Of a stretch of 64,000 bases of DNA, positions 39,156-51,012 are shown piece by piece; position 1 is the first letter of the stretch; each line of letters opens with the position of its first letter. The notes under the pieces were generated by a model. It was not told where the DNA came from. It searched no databases and saw only the letters and a list, made by a program, of their open reading frames with translations. Source of the stretch: Ophiothrix spiculata. Its lineage: Eukaryota > Echinodermata > Ophiuroidea > Amphilepidida > Ophiotrichidae. Where the stretch lies: assembly GCA_000969725.1 (NCBI GenBank), contig JXSR01S019002.1. One strand, given 5' to 3'. The position numbers were made by a program, and so were the translations under genes.

Positions 39156-39156
<1 letters not shown>

Positions 39157-39196
<40 letters not shown>
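39157..39196. repeat. (AAT)n microsatellite, D only
   Basis: About 13 ATA/AAT triplets. The homologous place in C near 21,630 lacks the array. The poly-Tyr minus-strand frame across it is an artefact. Confidence 0.9.
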
Positions 39197-39714
39197 TGAA
39201 CATGCTATCTGCACAAAGATGAAAAGATGCTCAGGCACATATCAACTCGTGCTCCCAGTACGGTGCTCCCAAATCGCACATGGCAAGTTCTCAACGCCTC
39301 TACTCATAATGCTCACATTGTTTAATCTTCCTGAACTATTCACGACAGGTGACATTTCCCTTGAAATTTGAAAAGCAATTTAAGTATCAGTTTGATATTA
39401 CATTATTAAGAGAGAACGACATGGCGTCACTTAAAGGAATAAAGAAAGAAAAGATGGTTCATATTCTTTGTTTCAATTCCTTAGAAACATCTTCCTTGTC
39501 TTTAACTTGACAGATGTGTGTTCTTAATAAATGTGAATTGGATTATTAGCTAGCTGTGTGCCACTCAATTAAACATTTAATATGTTTAAACAGGGGAACT
39601 CGTGCAATTGGCCTTTACTTATAGAAATGAACACTTAACTATACACATGTAGATTCGCTTTTCCTTTTATCATATGTTTATAATTTTGGGAAAAATGTCA
39701 ATGGATCTCGGTAA

Positions 39715-40445
39715 TTACTTCCAATATTGGGATTATTATACATGTATGTTATATGTAATTTTAGTAAATAAATTACTTTGTGCATATATTAAAAACTTGC
39801 TATCTTTACAGGCATTTTTTAAAGCTTTTAACATATCATCAGAGAGGGTGCATTTCTTATATCCATAAATAACACAGTTTGTATCATTTCGATCTGTACC
39901 GTAAAACAGAAGATATAATATTCGAGGAAATATCCAGGTGCAAATAAATGTATGTGCTCCAATTACAAAAAAAAGAAGAAGAAGAAGAAGAAGAAGACAT
40001 TTGATGTTACACATGAATACTAGACTTAGTAGACGTGTTTTTGAATGGTGTAAAATGGCCGGGGTCACTTTGGAAAATTTATCATATCTACCTACATTTT
40101 CTATCAAATTATTCTTTTTTTTTCAGAATAGATGGGAACAAAACTATGCATATAAAATACGTGTTAAAATATTTTCTTCAATAACAATCTATTCATGGAG
40201 AATCATCAAAACTCAAACCAAAACAAATTTGTACCTGATTATTTAAAAGTGTTTCTAAATTACCGATTCAAATGAAACAAACTTTAAATCTAACAGTCTT
40301 AGGTCTTAGTTCATTTAATGAACTATGAAATGCAATCTTTTCATACTTTCTGATTTCTGCCTATCCGATAGAGACAAAAATTTGCATGCAAAGATTTTTT
40401 TTTTCTGGGACACATTATATTGCTTTGCAGTTCCTCTATTTTCTG
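39715..40445. other. D-specific segment of unknown nature
   Basis: Poorly alignable with C (22,080-22,230), so probably inserted or rearranged. It contains an (AAG)n run at 39,971-39,998. Open frames on both strands owe part of their length to that run, and I recognise no domain. A decayed transposon is possible. Confidence 0.4.
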
Positions 40446-41934
40446 ATACTAATACAAAATGATATTTCGATAGAATAATGTTAAGTAATATTCTGGATTT
40501 TTTTTTTAAAGATCCACACAGTTGTTATCTAAAATAACGCATGATGTGAATAAATATATTTTGAAGGAAAATAAGATTCTTTTGTTTTGCAAACGCGTAA
40601 TGGTAGTAATGTCCGCAATATGAACTCAGCTGCAAGTAATGTATCAGTTGGTGTTCTTAAAAAGAGTCTAATGCAATATCTTGTCTCTTCTTGTTTTGAC
40701 TTGATAAAATTATTTGAATTAGATTGTTTTCATGGTTTCACCTCGTCTTCAGTATACTAATTCAAATGTCTTTAAATACGTTGCAATAGAAGTGTTTTCT
40801 TTAAATTGCGAGTGCATTGATTACTTTTTTAATGCTCAACAATGATGCTGTGTTTTCCAGAAGAGATTTGAAATTCAAGAAATAGTTGACCAGTGCTCAA
40901 GTGTCGTTCAGTGACATCAACATTATCACGTTTGGTTTGGTTGAGTAATCATCCATAGTTTATTTCATCATCATCATCATTATATCTGGAAGATTAATCT
41001 CTAATTACACTGTGTTCAAGACATGTATATAAACAACCCTGACCTGGGTGGTGATTGTGCGTTCGAACAAAATTACAATTATCATCACAAAAAAACAAAT
41101 TTTCTATCCTAGAAAAGACATTTTCTGTCTTTTTAGAAAGGCCCTTGCAACTCCTACACTCCAACACACACCCCATACCCACCCCATCCACACACCTTAC
41201 TTATAAACACGCACCCACAAATAACGATTCGAGGAAAATTTACTTTTTAAGCTAAAGGAGCTAATTGGGTTACAAAGTCATTTATTGCTTTAGTTAGTAG
41301 TTGTAAATGCAAAAATGATCTAGAAATAGGATAATTAAAAAGGAAGTAAAGGTAATTAAGGTCAGTAACGATGGGAATTGATAGCATGCATATAATATTC
41401 TCAATTATCAGTCTATTCAATATGTGAGCGTGAAAATGAGTGAATGAACGAAATAAGATGAAGCTTTCCCTTTTTATAAATCGTTTGTTGCATTTACGGA
41501 GCGTAAATAGTCGAACTCTCCGCTCATATACCGTATATGAAACGCTGCAAACTCCAATCGGCAACTACTAGAACCCATAGTTCGCCTTCAAAATTACAAT
41601 AGATCAGATAGATAGGAGAGTTAGTTGCTAACTAAAGTCAGCCTTTCATGGATATGGCCCCGAGTGTATGGTAAACGCTTATCATGGGCGTGAGTAAAGC
41701 AATACGATGAAAACTTAAAGCGCAGAAAGACATATTAATAGTGCTGCATTATACAGGGATGTGTTGCGACATATTCGACACTTGTTATTGATGTGTAATA
41801 TGGGTGTAACCTTCCGATGGCAATGAAATATATCTATATACTAGTATTATGTGTGTTTACGTTGTTACATATTCACAGGTGAAACCATTTTTTTTACAAA
41901 GCTACAGTATCATGTTAACAAACACCTGTACGTA

Positions 41935-42146
41935 CACCGGAAGAAATCGAGTACAATTCTAGTACAAGATCGGAATGTGCACATTTGGAACATCATTCGA
42001 GTACACTTTAAGTACAATTCTAGTACAATTGTTTGTTAAAAAATACAAACAATTTGTACTATAAATGTACTTGAAGTGTACTCGAATGATGTTCCAAATG
42101 TGCACATTCCAATCTTGTACTAGAATTGTACTCGATTTTCTCCAGG
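41935..42146. mobile_element. Foldback element with GTA target, D only
   Basis: The 212-bp insertion consists of two inverted arms of about 85 bp around a short AT-rich loop. The outer ends diverge slightly (CACCGGAAGAAATCGAGTAC against GTACTCGATTTTCTCCAGGG). GTA flanks it at 41,932-41,934 and 42,147-42,149, with an empty GTA at 24,077-24,079 in C. The arms repeat GTACAATTCTAGTACAA-like motifs. Confidence 0.85.
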
Positions 42147-42385
42147 GTAGGTTTATACCTGCGGCCCGAATGGGGTGCGTGAGTGCAGGTGTGATGTGAC
42201 TCTGTAATGTATATTGTAGTAGGAATTGTTAAATTGATTTATTTGTTAGAGGTGAAAGAAGTATTTGTCAAATAAGGCAAGAATTTTTTTAAAGGCTGTA
42301 GCTGACACCTTTAAATATGAATGATCACATATCAAAATATAAAAATAAAGACACATTGTAATTAAGTAAAGGGTAGTTATCTTAC

Positions 42386-43145
42386 CGATAGTACTAATAA
42401 CTGTCGCAGAAAAGAAGACAGAACTCCAAAATGTCCATGTTGGTTTACCTTGGATGTCCACCTTTTCATCACAAATCAATTTATTCATCTTAGTTTCAAA
42501 CGTTACTATTGCAGCATCTAATTTCTTTGAGTCAATGCCTTCAAGGGTAAGATCACATACTGATAGATTATAAATCGATTCCTTGAAAATATGCCGAGCT
42601 TCTTGAAATAGCTCATAGGACTCCATGTTATGTTTGTGTTCCAAAATACGAAAAACCGCTCCTCCAAAGAAGGCGTAGCTAAATAAAACTCCAACTAAGA
42701 AAAGGTTCAGCAGAAGAACAAACATCCATCGATTGCCTGATTGGGCCTCGGGGATGTCAGGAACATCAATTCCTTCAGCAAAGTCATCGACAGCTTCCTT
42801 CATTTTCTCAATAGCACCAGCACTTGATCTTCTCCGTGTGCCAGCTCCCTTTGATGTATCATCACTCTCCTCATCTGATGATTCTTTGGAGGTTTTTGAT
42901 TTTGAGGCCGATGCTATCTTCGTTTCATAACTGTTCTTGTTTTCATTTTTATCAAATGCTATCGTTGTTTCATAACTGTTCTTATTTCCATTTTTATCGT
43001 TCATTTCATTTTTGTTTTTCCTATTGAAATGGTTATCAGAGTTGCCATTGTTGGTTTTCTTATCATAATATCTGCCAACTTCATTATCTGGTTTCTTAGT
43101 GTAGCTTTTCCCGACAACATTTTCCTTCTTATTTGCTTTATCCAT
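42386..43145 (-). CDS. K2P potassium channel, first coding exon (tandem copy 2)
   Basis: Duplicate of the exon at 24309-25068, same length (760 nt) and same G|GTAAG donor (42385-42384). By eye I count 15 base differences. Twelve are silent and three change residues: Gly50Asp in the polar tail, Gln171Lys just after TM1 and Ser200Thr in the cap. No stop or frameshift is present, whereas the surrounding non-coding copies differ by many indels and element insertions. That pattern argues both copies are still under selection for protein. TM1, the cap cysteines, the NLS sequon and TVISTIG are unchanged. Downstream exons are not visible between this exon and the upstream end of copy 1, so this is either a separate channel gene with distant exons or an alternative first exon spliced to the same downstream exons as copy 1. 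Confidence 0.9.
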
Positions 43146-43281
43146 GTTAGCGTTACTTTGATACGTTAGATTCCGAGGCGAGTGTTGACAGGCTCTTGCA
43201 TGCGCACACAACCACTATAAATAATGATGAGTAAGTACAATCGCCTCGGTGCCGCTCTTAGTTGTTTATATCAATCTAGTG

Positions 43282-43295
43282 GTAACCATAGCAAC
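43282..43295. promoter_or_regulatory. X-box (RFX-type) motif upstream of K2P copy 2
   Basis: The same perfect 14-bp X-box, again 137 bp upstream of the start codon. The about 180 bp around it (43,205-43,385) are nearly identical to 25,128-25,320, closer than most non-coding DNA in the duplication, which fits a retained promoter or 5' UTR. Confidence 0.6.
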
Positions 43296-44186
43296 ATAGA
43301 TGGATTCATAATCAATTTTATTCAAGGAGAAAAAAGACCAAATGAGAGTAAAGTAAACGTTACAACTGAGTTAATCATGATATATTCGCGCCAAAGGTCA
43401 TAGTACAAAAACAACGAATGGACTCTCTCATCAGACAGTAATTCGATAACGTTGATTTGGCAGTGCAAAAGACCGTATAAATACAAATGCAGCTCGGTTA
43501 GATATTAGATATAGTAATCAGATAAGCCCATTTGGAAAACTTGGGATGTCATCATTTCTATTTATCTAAATAATCGATTTACTTTCTTGTCATGAATGTA
43601 AATTTCTGTTATGAATCATTTTCAAGATGAAAAACGAATTTTATGACACGATTTGGGCGTCCACGGATGATATTAAATTACATTTCGGTTCAATAACGTT
43701 TCATTAAGCAGTAGGAAATATATCATGATTTATAAAAACACAAAATAGACAACTCTAGAGTATTGAACGTTAGATTAATAAAACCGTCAGTTTCATTTGT
43801 ATGCGATGTATCAAAACGGCAAATTTGATTACCAATACTTTTTATCATCATTGATTTTCATCAGTGATTGAATTTCAAAGCAAAACGTAACTGATGATAT
43901 TCGAAAAAGGCACGTTGCAAAATGTTTTTAATACAGACGCAACAGCCAATTGGTAAGTGTAAGGGGGAAATTAATTTCATGTTTCGGATATAATGAAATA
44001 GAGTTACTTTATCTTAGACTACTTCACCTTTGTCTGATTTTGTGTCATTAGATTAAAGAGTTCTAGTATTGAGACAGCCCCGATACCATGCAAATTATCT
44101 CTGAAAATTGTCACAAACCAATTAATATGATCCCCTAAATATAATCTTATTCTATACATGGAATGAGCACGGGGAATACTTATACC

Positions 44187-44965
44187 ACGTGAATCAAAAA
44201 AAATGCGCACGCGTTAAAGTTGATCTTGACCTTGATAAAAGCACTAAATCATAAATTTCTTGTTGTTATAGTAAAGCAAATTTATTTCACTTTCAAATGC
44301 AGAAAATATAATAGAAATCGGTTGAAAAATAAGCAAGATATGACCAATTATATAATCATACCTCTTTTCCCTTCATTTCAATGGGATTAATACACATACC
44401 AATGCCTATTAGAATGTAATTACATGTCTTTGTCAATTTGGTGTTGGATTTTCCTGATTTTTAAACTACGTACCATGCGTGGTTAACAGATTTTATAAAT
44501 GTCATTTAACAAAACGTTTTGTTTGTTTTACATTTCCAGAAGAGAAAAGAAGGAAACCCCATGATTCAGTCTGATTTTAGCTCATTTGACATGTTGACGA
44601 TAAATTAAATACTCATTTGTGCAATATTTAATCATACAATTAACTGGACTACTTATTTATGAAATGTTTTAGTCATACTGTGTACATATTGCTTCATTTA
44701 CAATGCCAGTTCAACAATGAAATAAAGTTACACAGATAATGGGGACAAAACTCTCACTTCTTTGCTTTCGTCATAATGCCATCACCCGTAATTATGACTG
44801 CTTAACTGTGTAAATCCCATTGGAATGGAGGCAAAAAAGACGTACTTACAAAATTGGTCATATCTTACTTATTTTTCATCCGATTTCTGTCATTTCTCTA
44901 CATTTGAAAGTATATTGAATTTGCTTCACTATAACAACAAGAATTTTAATACCTACTCCACGTAC
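44187..44965. mobile_element. D-specific element with long inverted arms
   Basis: Absent from C near 26,160. The arms at about 44,252-44,398 and 44,806-44,949 are inverted copies, including TTCTTGTTGTTATAGT and ACTATAACAACAAGAATT, and match for about 145 bp at roughly 80 percent by eye. The spacer of about 400 bp has no gene. Exact ends are uncertain. Confidence 0.65.
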
Positions 44966-45124
44966 TAAGTATTTTATGGCATAACATTTGAGCATAGAAT
45001 GCATTCACACTCTTATTGGTATATTAACTAATCCTATCTAGATATGATTTGTGTAACACTAGTATGCTTATCATTCCCAACGGACATGAAGTTGAGCGGG
45101 TTGAACGTTCAACCGTAGGTGAGT

Positions 45125-45480
45125 TAAAACTTTTCAACGTTGAAAAACACGTTTCAACTTGACTATTTTCAACGTTGAATTAACGTGGAGGTTTCAACGC
45201 AATAGTTGAGTTGAAACTTAGAGTATGCTTGACATAGGCTAATCATTTTGTTTCTGAATTTCTCTTTTCCAGACTGATTTGAAGTTTCACCGAGTGTTTC
45301 ATTGAAATCAGTCATTAACATCTTTACAAAAGAGAGCAAAAATATCAATGAAATTACATTCAGGTTCTGAAAGTCCAATAAGCCCAATCAATAAGTAATG
45401 TTTAGGTTGAAATATTTTTTCACTTTCAACGTAAAAATTGAAATTTGAACGTCGAATCAACGTTGGAATTTTAACTCTCT
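45125..45480. repeat. CAACGTTGAA palindrome cluster
   Basis: The self-complementary TTCAACGTTGAA and variants recur several times, following ttgaacgttcaaccgtaggt. Copy C (26,315-26,510) has a shorter version. It is probably a decayed inverted-repeat element. Confidence 0.5.
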
Positions 45481-46225
45481 ACTCAAGAACGTTACTCCGC
45501 CTTTTTTTCTTCTGCAATGATTATCTTTCAGCATGTTTAAATATTTTAGGTAGTGTACGTTGCCAACCTTGGTAAATATTGCACGTCTTGTACAAATGAC
45601 TTTACCATTTGGCCAGATTGCGTGAGATTATTGATCCATATGGTAAAGGCCAGATAACTGTGAAAAACATGATTAGCTTAAGCCTTACTACAAATCTGTG
45701 TTCGTATTGTCACTACGGCGGGAACGAATATATTATCATTCAGTTCAGATATGAAATAATCTCAAGGAACAGAAATTGGGCTTTATATACCTAAAGCATA
45801 TTTTTGGAACAATAACAAAAACATAGCATGGAATTCTGAGACTACTCTCATCAATTGGATTTTAGCACATGCATTTTTCTTAAAACAAACGTCAGGGAAA
45901 TATATATAATCTAATATACCTCAACGTTGTTATGGAAATTGCCCTCAACGTGATTTACATACTTTTATACGTGCATATTACAAATTTCTACTAATACAAT
46001 CAAATAATAAACCAATAATACCTTCAGATAGAAACCTGAATCCAACAAAAGAAAAGGTCTTAATGTTATTTACAATTAAATCATGTTTGGAAGCGAGCAG
46101 ATACGTATAATACTTCTTAATTTGATTACACATGAAATTCAAGTTGGGTATAACTTGCTCATCTGACACAATTTAATTTAAGAACTGATTCCGTATTTGA
46201 AGAAGTGAGTATGTTGTATCATACC

Positions 46226-47047
46226 AGGTGTCCCAAAAAATGGTTACATGTAGAAAAATGACCGTGTGCTAGAACTACAGTGGTTAGAGAAATACAACTT
46301 TGCACACTTTATATCACAACCCTCTTCAGGATACTGGTAAAATTTTCATATCACAGCTATATTTGTTTTTGAGTTATGAACAAAGGAACCTATGTCAGAA
46401 ACGATTTTGTTCAAAATTTAACAAAATCGGAACCATGTTCGTTTGATGTAATTTTAATCATCGTTTAATCCCATGTGAACTTAAAATTGCCAAACCCAAA
46501 CTTAGGTTGTTGTATACCATAGTATAGGGTAGGGTTTCATCTTCTAATTGATACCAAAGTCATGAAAATTGGACTAGCTGTTACGTAATTATGACGTCAT
46601 AAATTACTACAGGTCTGAAAATTATGTCAAAATTTGATTTTATGCAAAAATGGCCACCTATTCAAACTTTCCACCTATTTTGCTATTTCTAAACTGTCGA
46701 TCGGTCTTTTGATACTAAATAAAGAAAATTATAAGTTTAAGATTGTTTTTTTTTCAAAATTTACACAAGTTTGTAGTTTAAAAAGTTAAAGAATTAACGT
46801 CTGATCATGATCATTTAGAAAAAAAATGCACATTAAAATATCACAAAACGTGTATGCTTATTATTTTGTTGAATTTTGAACAATTGCGTTTCTGACATAG
46901 GTATCTACCTTTATTAATAAGTCAAAATCTAATAACGCTGTGATATCAACATTTTACGAGTATCTAGAAGAGAGTTGTAATATAATTTGTGCAAAGTTTC
47001 GTTTCTATAACTACTATGGTTTTAGCACACGATCATTTTTCTACATG
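46226..47047. mobile_element. D-specific element with inverted ends and a conserved core
   Basis: The site in C reads cataccattg; in D the insertion is flanked by TACC on both sides (46,222-46,225 and 47,048-47,051). The sequence CATGTAGAAAAATGACCGTG near the left end is inverted at the right end. The left end alone has AGGTGTCCC beyond this. The core at about 46,500-46,620 is shared, in reverse, with 55,560-55,680 and 57,665-57,785. Confidence 0.75.
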
Positions 47048-48470
47048 TACCATTGATAGCATTTTTAATCTTTTACAATGAGTGTTTACTGATACTTTTG
47101 AAGTGATAATTATGTGAGTTAATGACTTTAATTAATAGCATTAAGCAAGATTAATAATTGATATGAGTTGCTCGAACATGCTATAATTGGTCACATAATC
47201 AGCACGATTACGTTTAACTAAAAAAATCCAACTGTATATGAACGTAAATGAATTCTATTTATGTTGACCTTACGTTAACCATGCTAAAATATTTGCAAAT
47301 TTATCATCATAATTAGTTTGGTGTGCATTCCAGGCCTGATGGGATCGATTCTCATTTGTTCTGATCCGGTGTACGTTCCTGTTTTTCCCTTTAGATTTAA
47401 CGAAATAAATTATGTTTTTTGTAGCTCACGCTACACATATTGTGCATCAGTACATTTGAAGAATTATGACTTTTGAGAATAAGTAACATTAAACGTTAAT
47501 CATATATTTCGGCATTTTCTCAGAGGGGTCAAAATTTGTGTAAATAATTTTTTACGGACTGATACATAAATCTCGGAATCGGCTTTTTTCGGTCTCATGT
47601 GTGATACATTAATTTTTAGCAATGTCCTCAAGGTTTCTTTCAAACGAGATTTTCTGTGTATAATAGTTCCGAGGTGTTTCAGCTTATCCTTTCGAGGACC
47701 GATACACAGAGATACACAAAGTATTTTTGAACAGTCCTCGAAGCTATTGGGCATGTGGTGCATTGGGAATGGGGTCGGGTGTGTAGCGTAAAAATGTTTC
47801 ACTCGTAAAACGAATGGAGATTAGAACTTATATCTTGACATGTGTATTTGGTTAATTATTTTGATTTACATTATTCTCTTTTGACTGAACAAAAACGTTG
47901 TAACTGTATTCATATTAAAACGCGGAGTTCAGCTTCATTTATTCAAATTGTCTTAAAAGTGAGTATAGTGTCTCTGAATTCCTGTTGATATTCAAGATTC
48001 CATTAAGGTAATTAAAAGGTCTCTTACTCATTGATTTGAATTTTAAATTCTGTTATCATTTGTACGTTTGTAGCTGTGTAATTTGATCCTCACATAATTG
48101 CTTTATTATTTAGAATATTTTTTGATCATTTAGCTTATCAATACAAGGCTTGGTTAAAGTTTTAGTATCGACATTATGTATATTTGACAATACCATTTAG
48201 AACTGTTCAAGATATATAACATACGATTGTGTGATTTTCCTCTGTAATTAATACTATATATTATGAAATTTATATTACGAAAACATTTCAAGTTGGCACC
48301 AACAAATTGTTTAGCAATGTGTTTTTCTATCTTCTTCATGGTCACCCAGTCTCTTCGACAAAATATATAGCCGACCTTTTAAACAAGCATAGCTTCATAA
48401 TTGCTTTATATGAATTGCTTTAATTGAATATTTAATATCAATACTGATGCATAGCACGCAATTAGCTGCG

Positions 48471-48640
48471 CTATGGTTTTGTAAAAATGTAGACAAGCGC
48501 GTTTTAATATTAATGCACTGAGATTTGTTATATTCCAGTTGATTGCTTCACGTTTACTCTTAACATCACGCTTTCAAGATAGTAAAGGGTAAACACTCTT
48601 CATCTGCCCAGGACAATGTAAATCCTATCTGTTCTTTAAT
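48471..48640. other. Start of unique DNA after the tandem duplication
   Basis: Homology to C ends at 48,470. These bases show no gene and no match elsewhere that I can see. Confidence 0.5.
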
Positions 48641-48665
48641 CATGAATAAGAGAAATAGTTTCCAC

Positions 48666-48756
48666 TGCAGCCGAACCATGGATTATGGCTCCCCGTCGGT
48701 TAGTCATGCATTACGAAGCGAGGGAATAACTGCTGAGCTAACTGAGCAGACTTGAG
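48666..48756 (-). repeat. tRNA-derived sequence, left arm
   Basis: Minus-strand partner of 52,747-52,828. The A-box-like TAGCTCAGCAG is good, but the B-box is degraded (GGTTCGGCTGC). Confidence 0.6.
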
Positions 48757-49417
48757 ATCGTGAACTGAAATCTAAAACATACATAAGAATGGCGTATATT
48801 TATTTTGTTTATATAAAAATTGCAATTTTTGCCTCGATGAAATGCTCAATTTGCAAGTAAATGTGTAGATGTAGATATTAAAAACAGGCAATACAGAGCT
48901 CAAACGGAGAGACCTCAGACTCAGAGTCGTATTCACGTCCATTTTTTCAGGCAAAACAACGCGAGTTTATTACATTATCTTTCAAAACTAACACCACCTA
49001 TTTATAAAATATTATTTGTAATCCTATAAGAAGTATCAAGCCAATTAACAATCTGTCAAAATTGAAAAACAATCGAATTGTCCGAACATCATGAAATTAT
49101 GAGGTAAAGGCGTCATCTTTTTCGAAGTAGTCTGCTGACGCCATTTTGACCTTGATCATGGACGTGAAATCACTAGTAAAGATAAAGTATAAACTAGATA
49201 CTCTATTCCATATGTATGTATGCAAAAAATTGTGATATTCTGACATGTGTAAGTAGGCAAAAACTTGCAAGTAAACATACAGTTCCGCCGTCTCGCCTGC
49301 GGAAAAGAAGTGTAGCCTTAATATGTGTAATTGAATTGAATTCAAAATGCTGAACAAGATTGCTATCATGGTTGATGGATACAAGCTCTCCGTAACTTCA
49401 GTCTGAGCTTCATTATT

Positions 49418-49650
49418 TAGGCTCAATCGCATATCAACGTATTAGAATCAACATACGCCTAACAAAGATTTCTAGTATGAACGTATGCTTAACGGAATCA
49501 TTGTATGGAAACGAAATGAACGTATACCTAACGAACACCAAATTAAACGTTCTTTTAACGATCATAACAAACATAATTTTTAAAAAGCAATACAAAGCAC
49601 GTTACAAGAGTACGTAAAGCTCTATACGTTGATGTGTGAGTGAGCTCAAG
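49418..49650. mobile_element. MITE-like element related to 23,559-23,830
   Basis: The left end GCTCAATCGCATATCAACGT and the right end ACGTTGATGTGTGAGTGAGC are inverted copies and resemble the ends of the C-specific element. The interior repeats GAACGTATRCYTAACG-like motifs. No target duplication could be fixed. Confidence 0.6.
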
Positions 49651-50757
49651 ATGGTTTGACATAAAATGACCATTGATATGCCTATTTAGTCGCTGCAATT
49701 AATTGCATTAAATTAGCACTATTTTAAAAATTATCTTTTCTAAAACAATGGTAGTTGTCGATATCAATTATTTGAAGCTAACAACAAAAACATTGTCTTT
49801 TTCCAAAGTTCAGTACCCATGACTGTATGAGGAATTCATGATGTTAAATTCATATGCAGCAGGTCCGATTCCCTTTCTTTGAAATACAATATATACACGA
49901 AAAATTCATATTACGTTTCGGTTTAAAACATATGTACTGGTGTTTGTTCAAACTACTAATTATCGGGATATGAAAAATATTAGAATACTTCAATTATATT
50001 TGTAATTGTACTTTCACCATTCAATGTAAATTTCTTTTTAATAAATATGATGTAATTATAATGGATCTTATTATTTAATTTTCTTGTTAATTTCTTTGGC
50101 CTACTTTTAGATTTACCCACCATCCCAATTTTAGAATGAAATTTTATCGCTTGAAATTAATGTTGATGGTTGAACAGACAAATATATGCTATCATTAAAA
50201 CACTATAGTATAGATGTAAAATGACTGTGGAGCAGTTTGGAGGCTATTTATTATCAAAGTAATAGCACATAACTACATATGTAGCTAATGAAGTCTATGT
50301 AATATCCACAAGGGAGACACCAGATCTAAACAAGTAATTGCACTAGCTGTAACACGGTTGGTGTTTGATGCAATATGTATTGGAGGCGCTGTTTGTTTCA
50401 AACGATATTTTCCAGATGTAAGAGTGATTTGTTTGTCAAATTGGACATAGTATTGTTTTGGTTTATTCTATATAAGAATAGTCATATCCCCGGAGGTTAA
50501 CTGTAAGTAGATAGTAGATCTTTTTAATTGTTAAGAGAAAGATCACATTTTTCTTATATTAAATCTTAAATTTCTAGTTTTGAAGAGTATACCGGATGCA
50601 ACTTAAAGGTGAAACCTCACAAAATACATTTCAGAGATCAAGCTTCAGTGAGCTGAAAGGAAATAATTCATAAGTTCAAATAAGAACCTTCACCTTCAAT
50701 GGTTATTAAGAGAGAACATGAACATTCAAAGAAAACGTTTTAAATGTCAAAATTAAG

Positions 50758-51012
50758 TCGCATCCCCCAAATTTGACAATGTACAAAAAAGGTCCACAAA
50801 AATTCCCTAAATAACCAACAAAAGAACACCTAAAGCACCAAAACAAGTAAATGTAGGCCGTTTTTTAATAAAATACTACACAAAATGCTTGGAAAACTAT
50901 AAAAACCTACTAAAATTAGTTTAGGGTCGACCAAAACGAAATTGTTTCCTCTAAAAGGTCCCCTTTTTGAAAATCCGCATCCCCCTCGAAAAAATCCTGG
51001 CTACGGGCCTGA
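50758..51012. mobile_element. Partial copy of the hAT-like element
   Basis: Runs parallel to 16,640-16,895, with AAATTTGACAATGTACAAAA near the start and CTGGCTACGGGCCTG at the right end. The left terminus is missing. Confidence 0.7.

Larger units (their letters stand above)
28751..48470. repeat. Recent tandem duplication, unit 2 (copy D)
   Basis: Direct tandem copy of 13,355-28,750, about 4.3 kb longer mainly because of later insertions near 28,983, 30,309, 30,893, 33,945, 39,715, 41,935, 44,187 and 46,226. It contains K2P exon copy 2. After 48,470 the match to unit 1 stops abruptly. No other gene is supportable inside it. Confidence 0.93.

Noticed and set aside
38981-39238. Poly-Tyr minus-strand frame
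   Set aside because: Translation of the (AAT)n array, which copy C lacks.
39938-40246. Arg-rich plus-strand frame and the opposing Leu-rich minus-strand frame
   Set aside because: Both are produced by the (AAG)n microsatellite.
47500-47802. 100-codon minus-strand frame in D
   Set aside because: The homologous C segment (about 27,770-28,090) has several stops in this frame, so it is not conserved.
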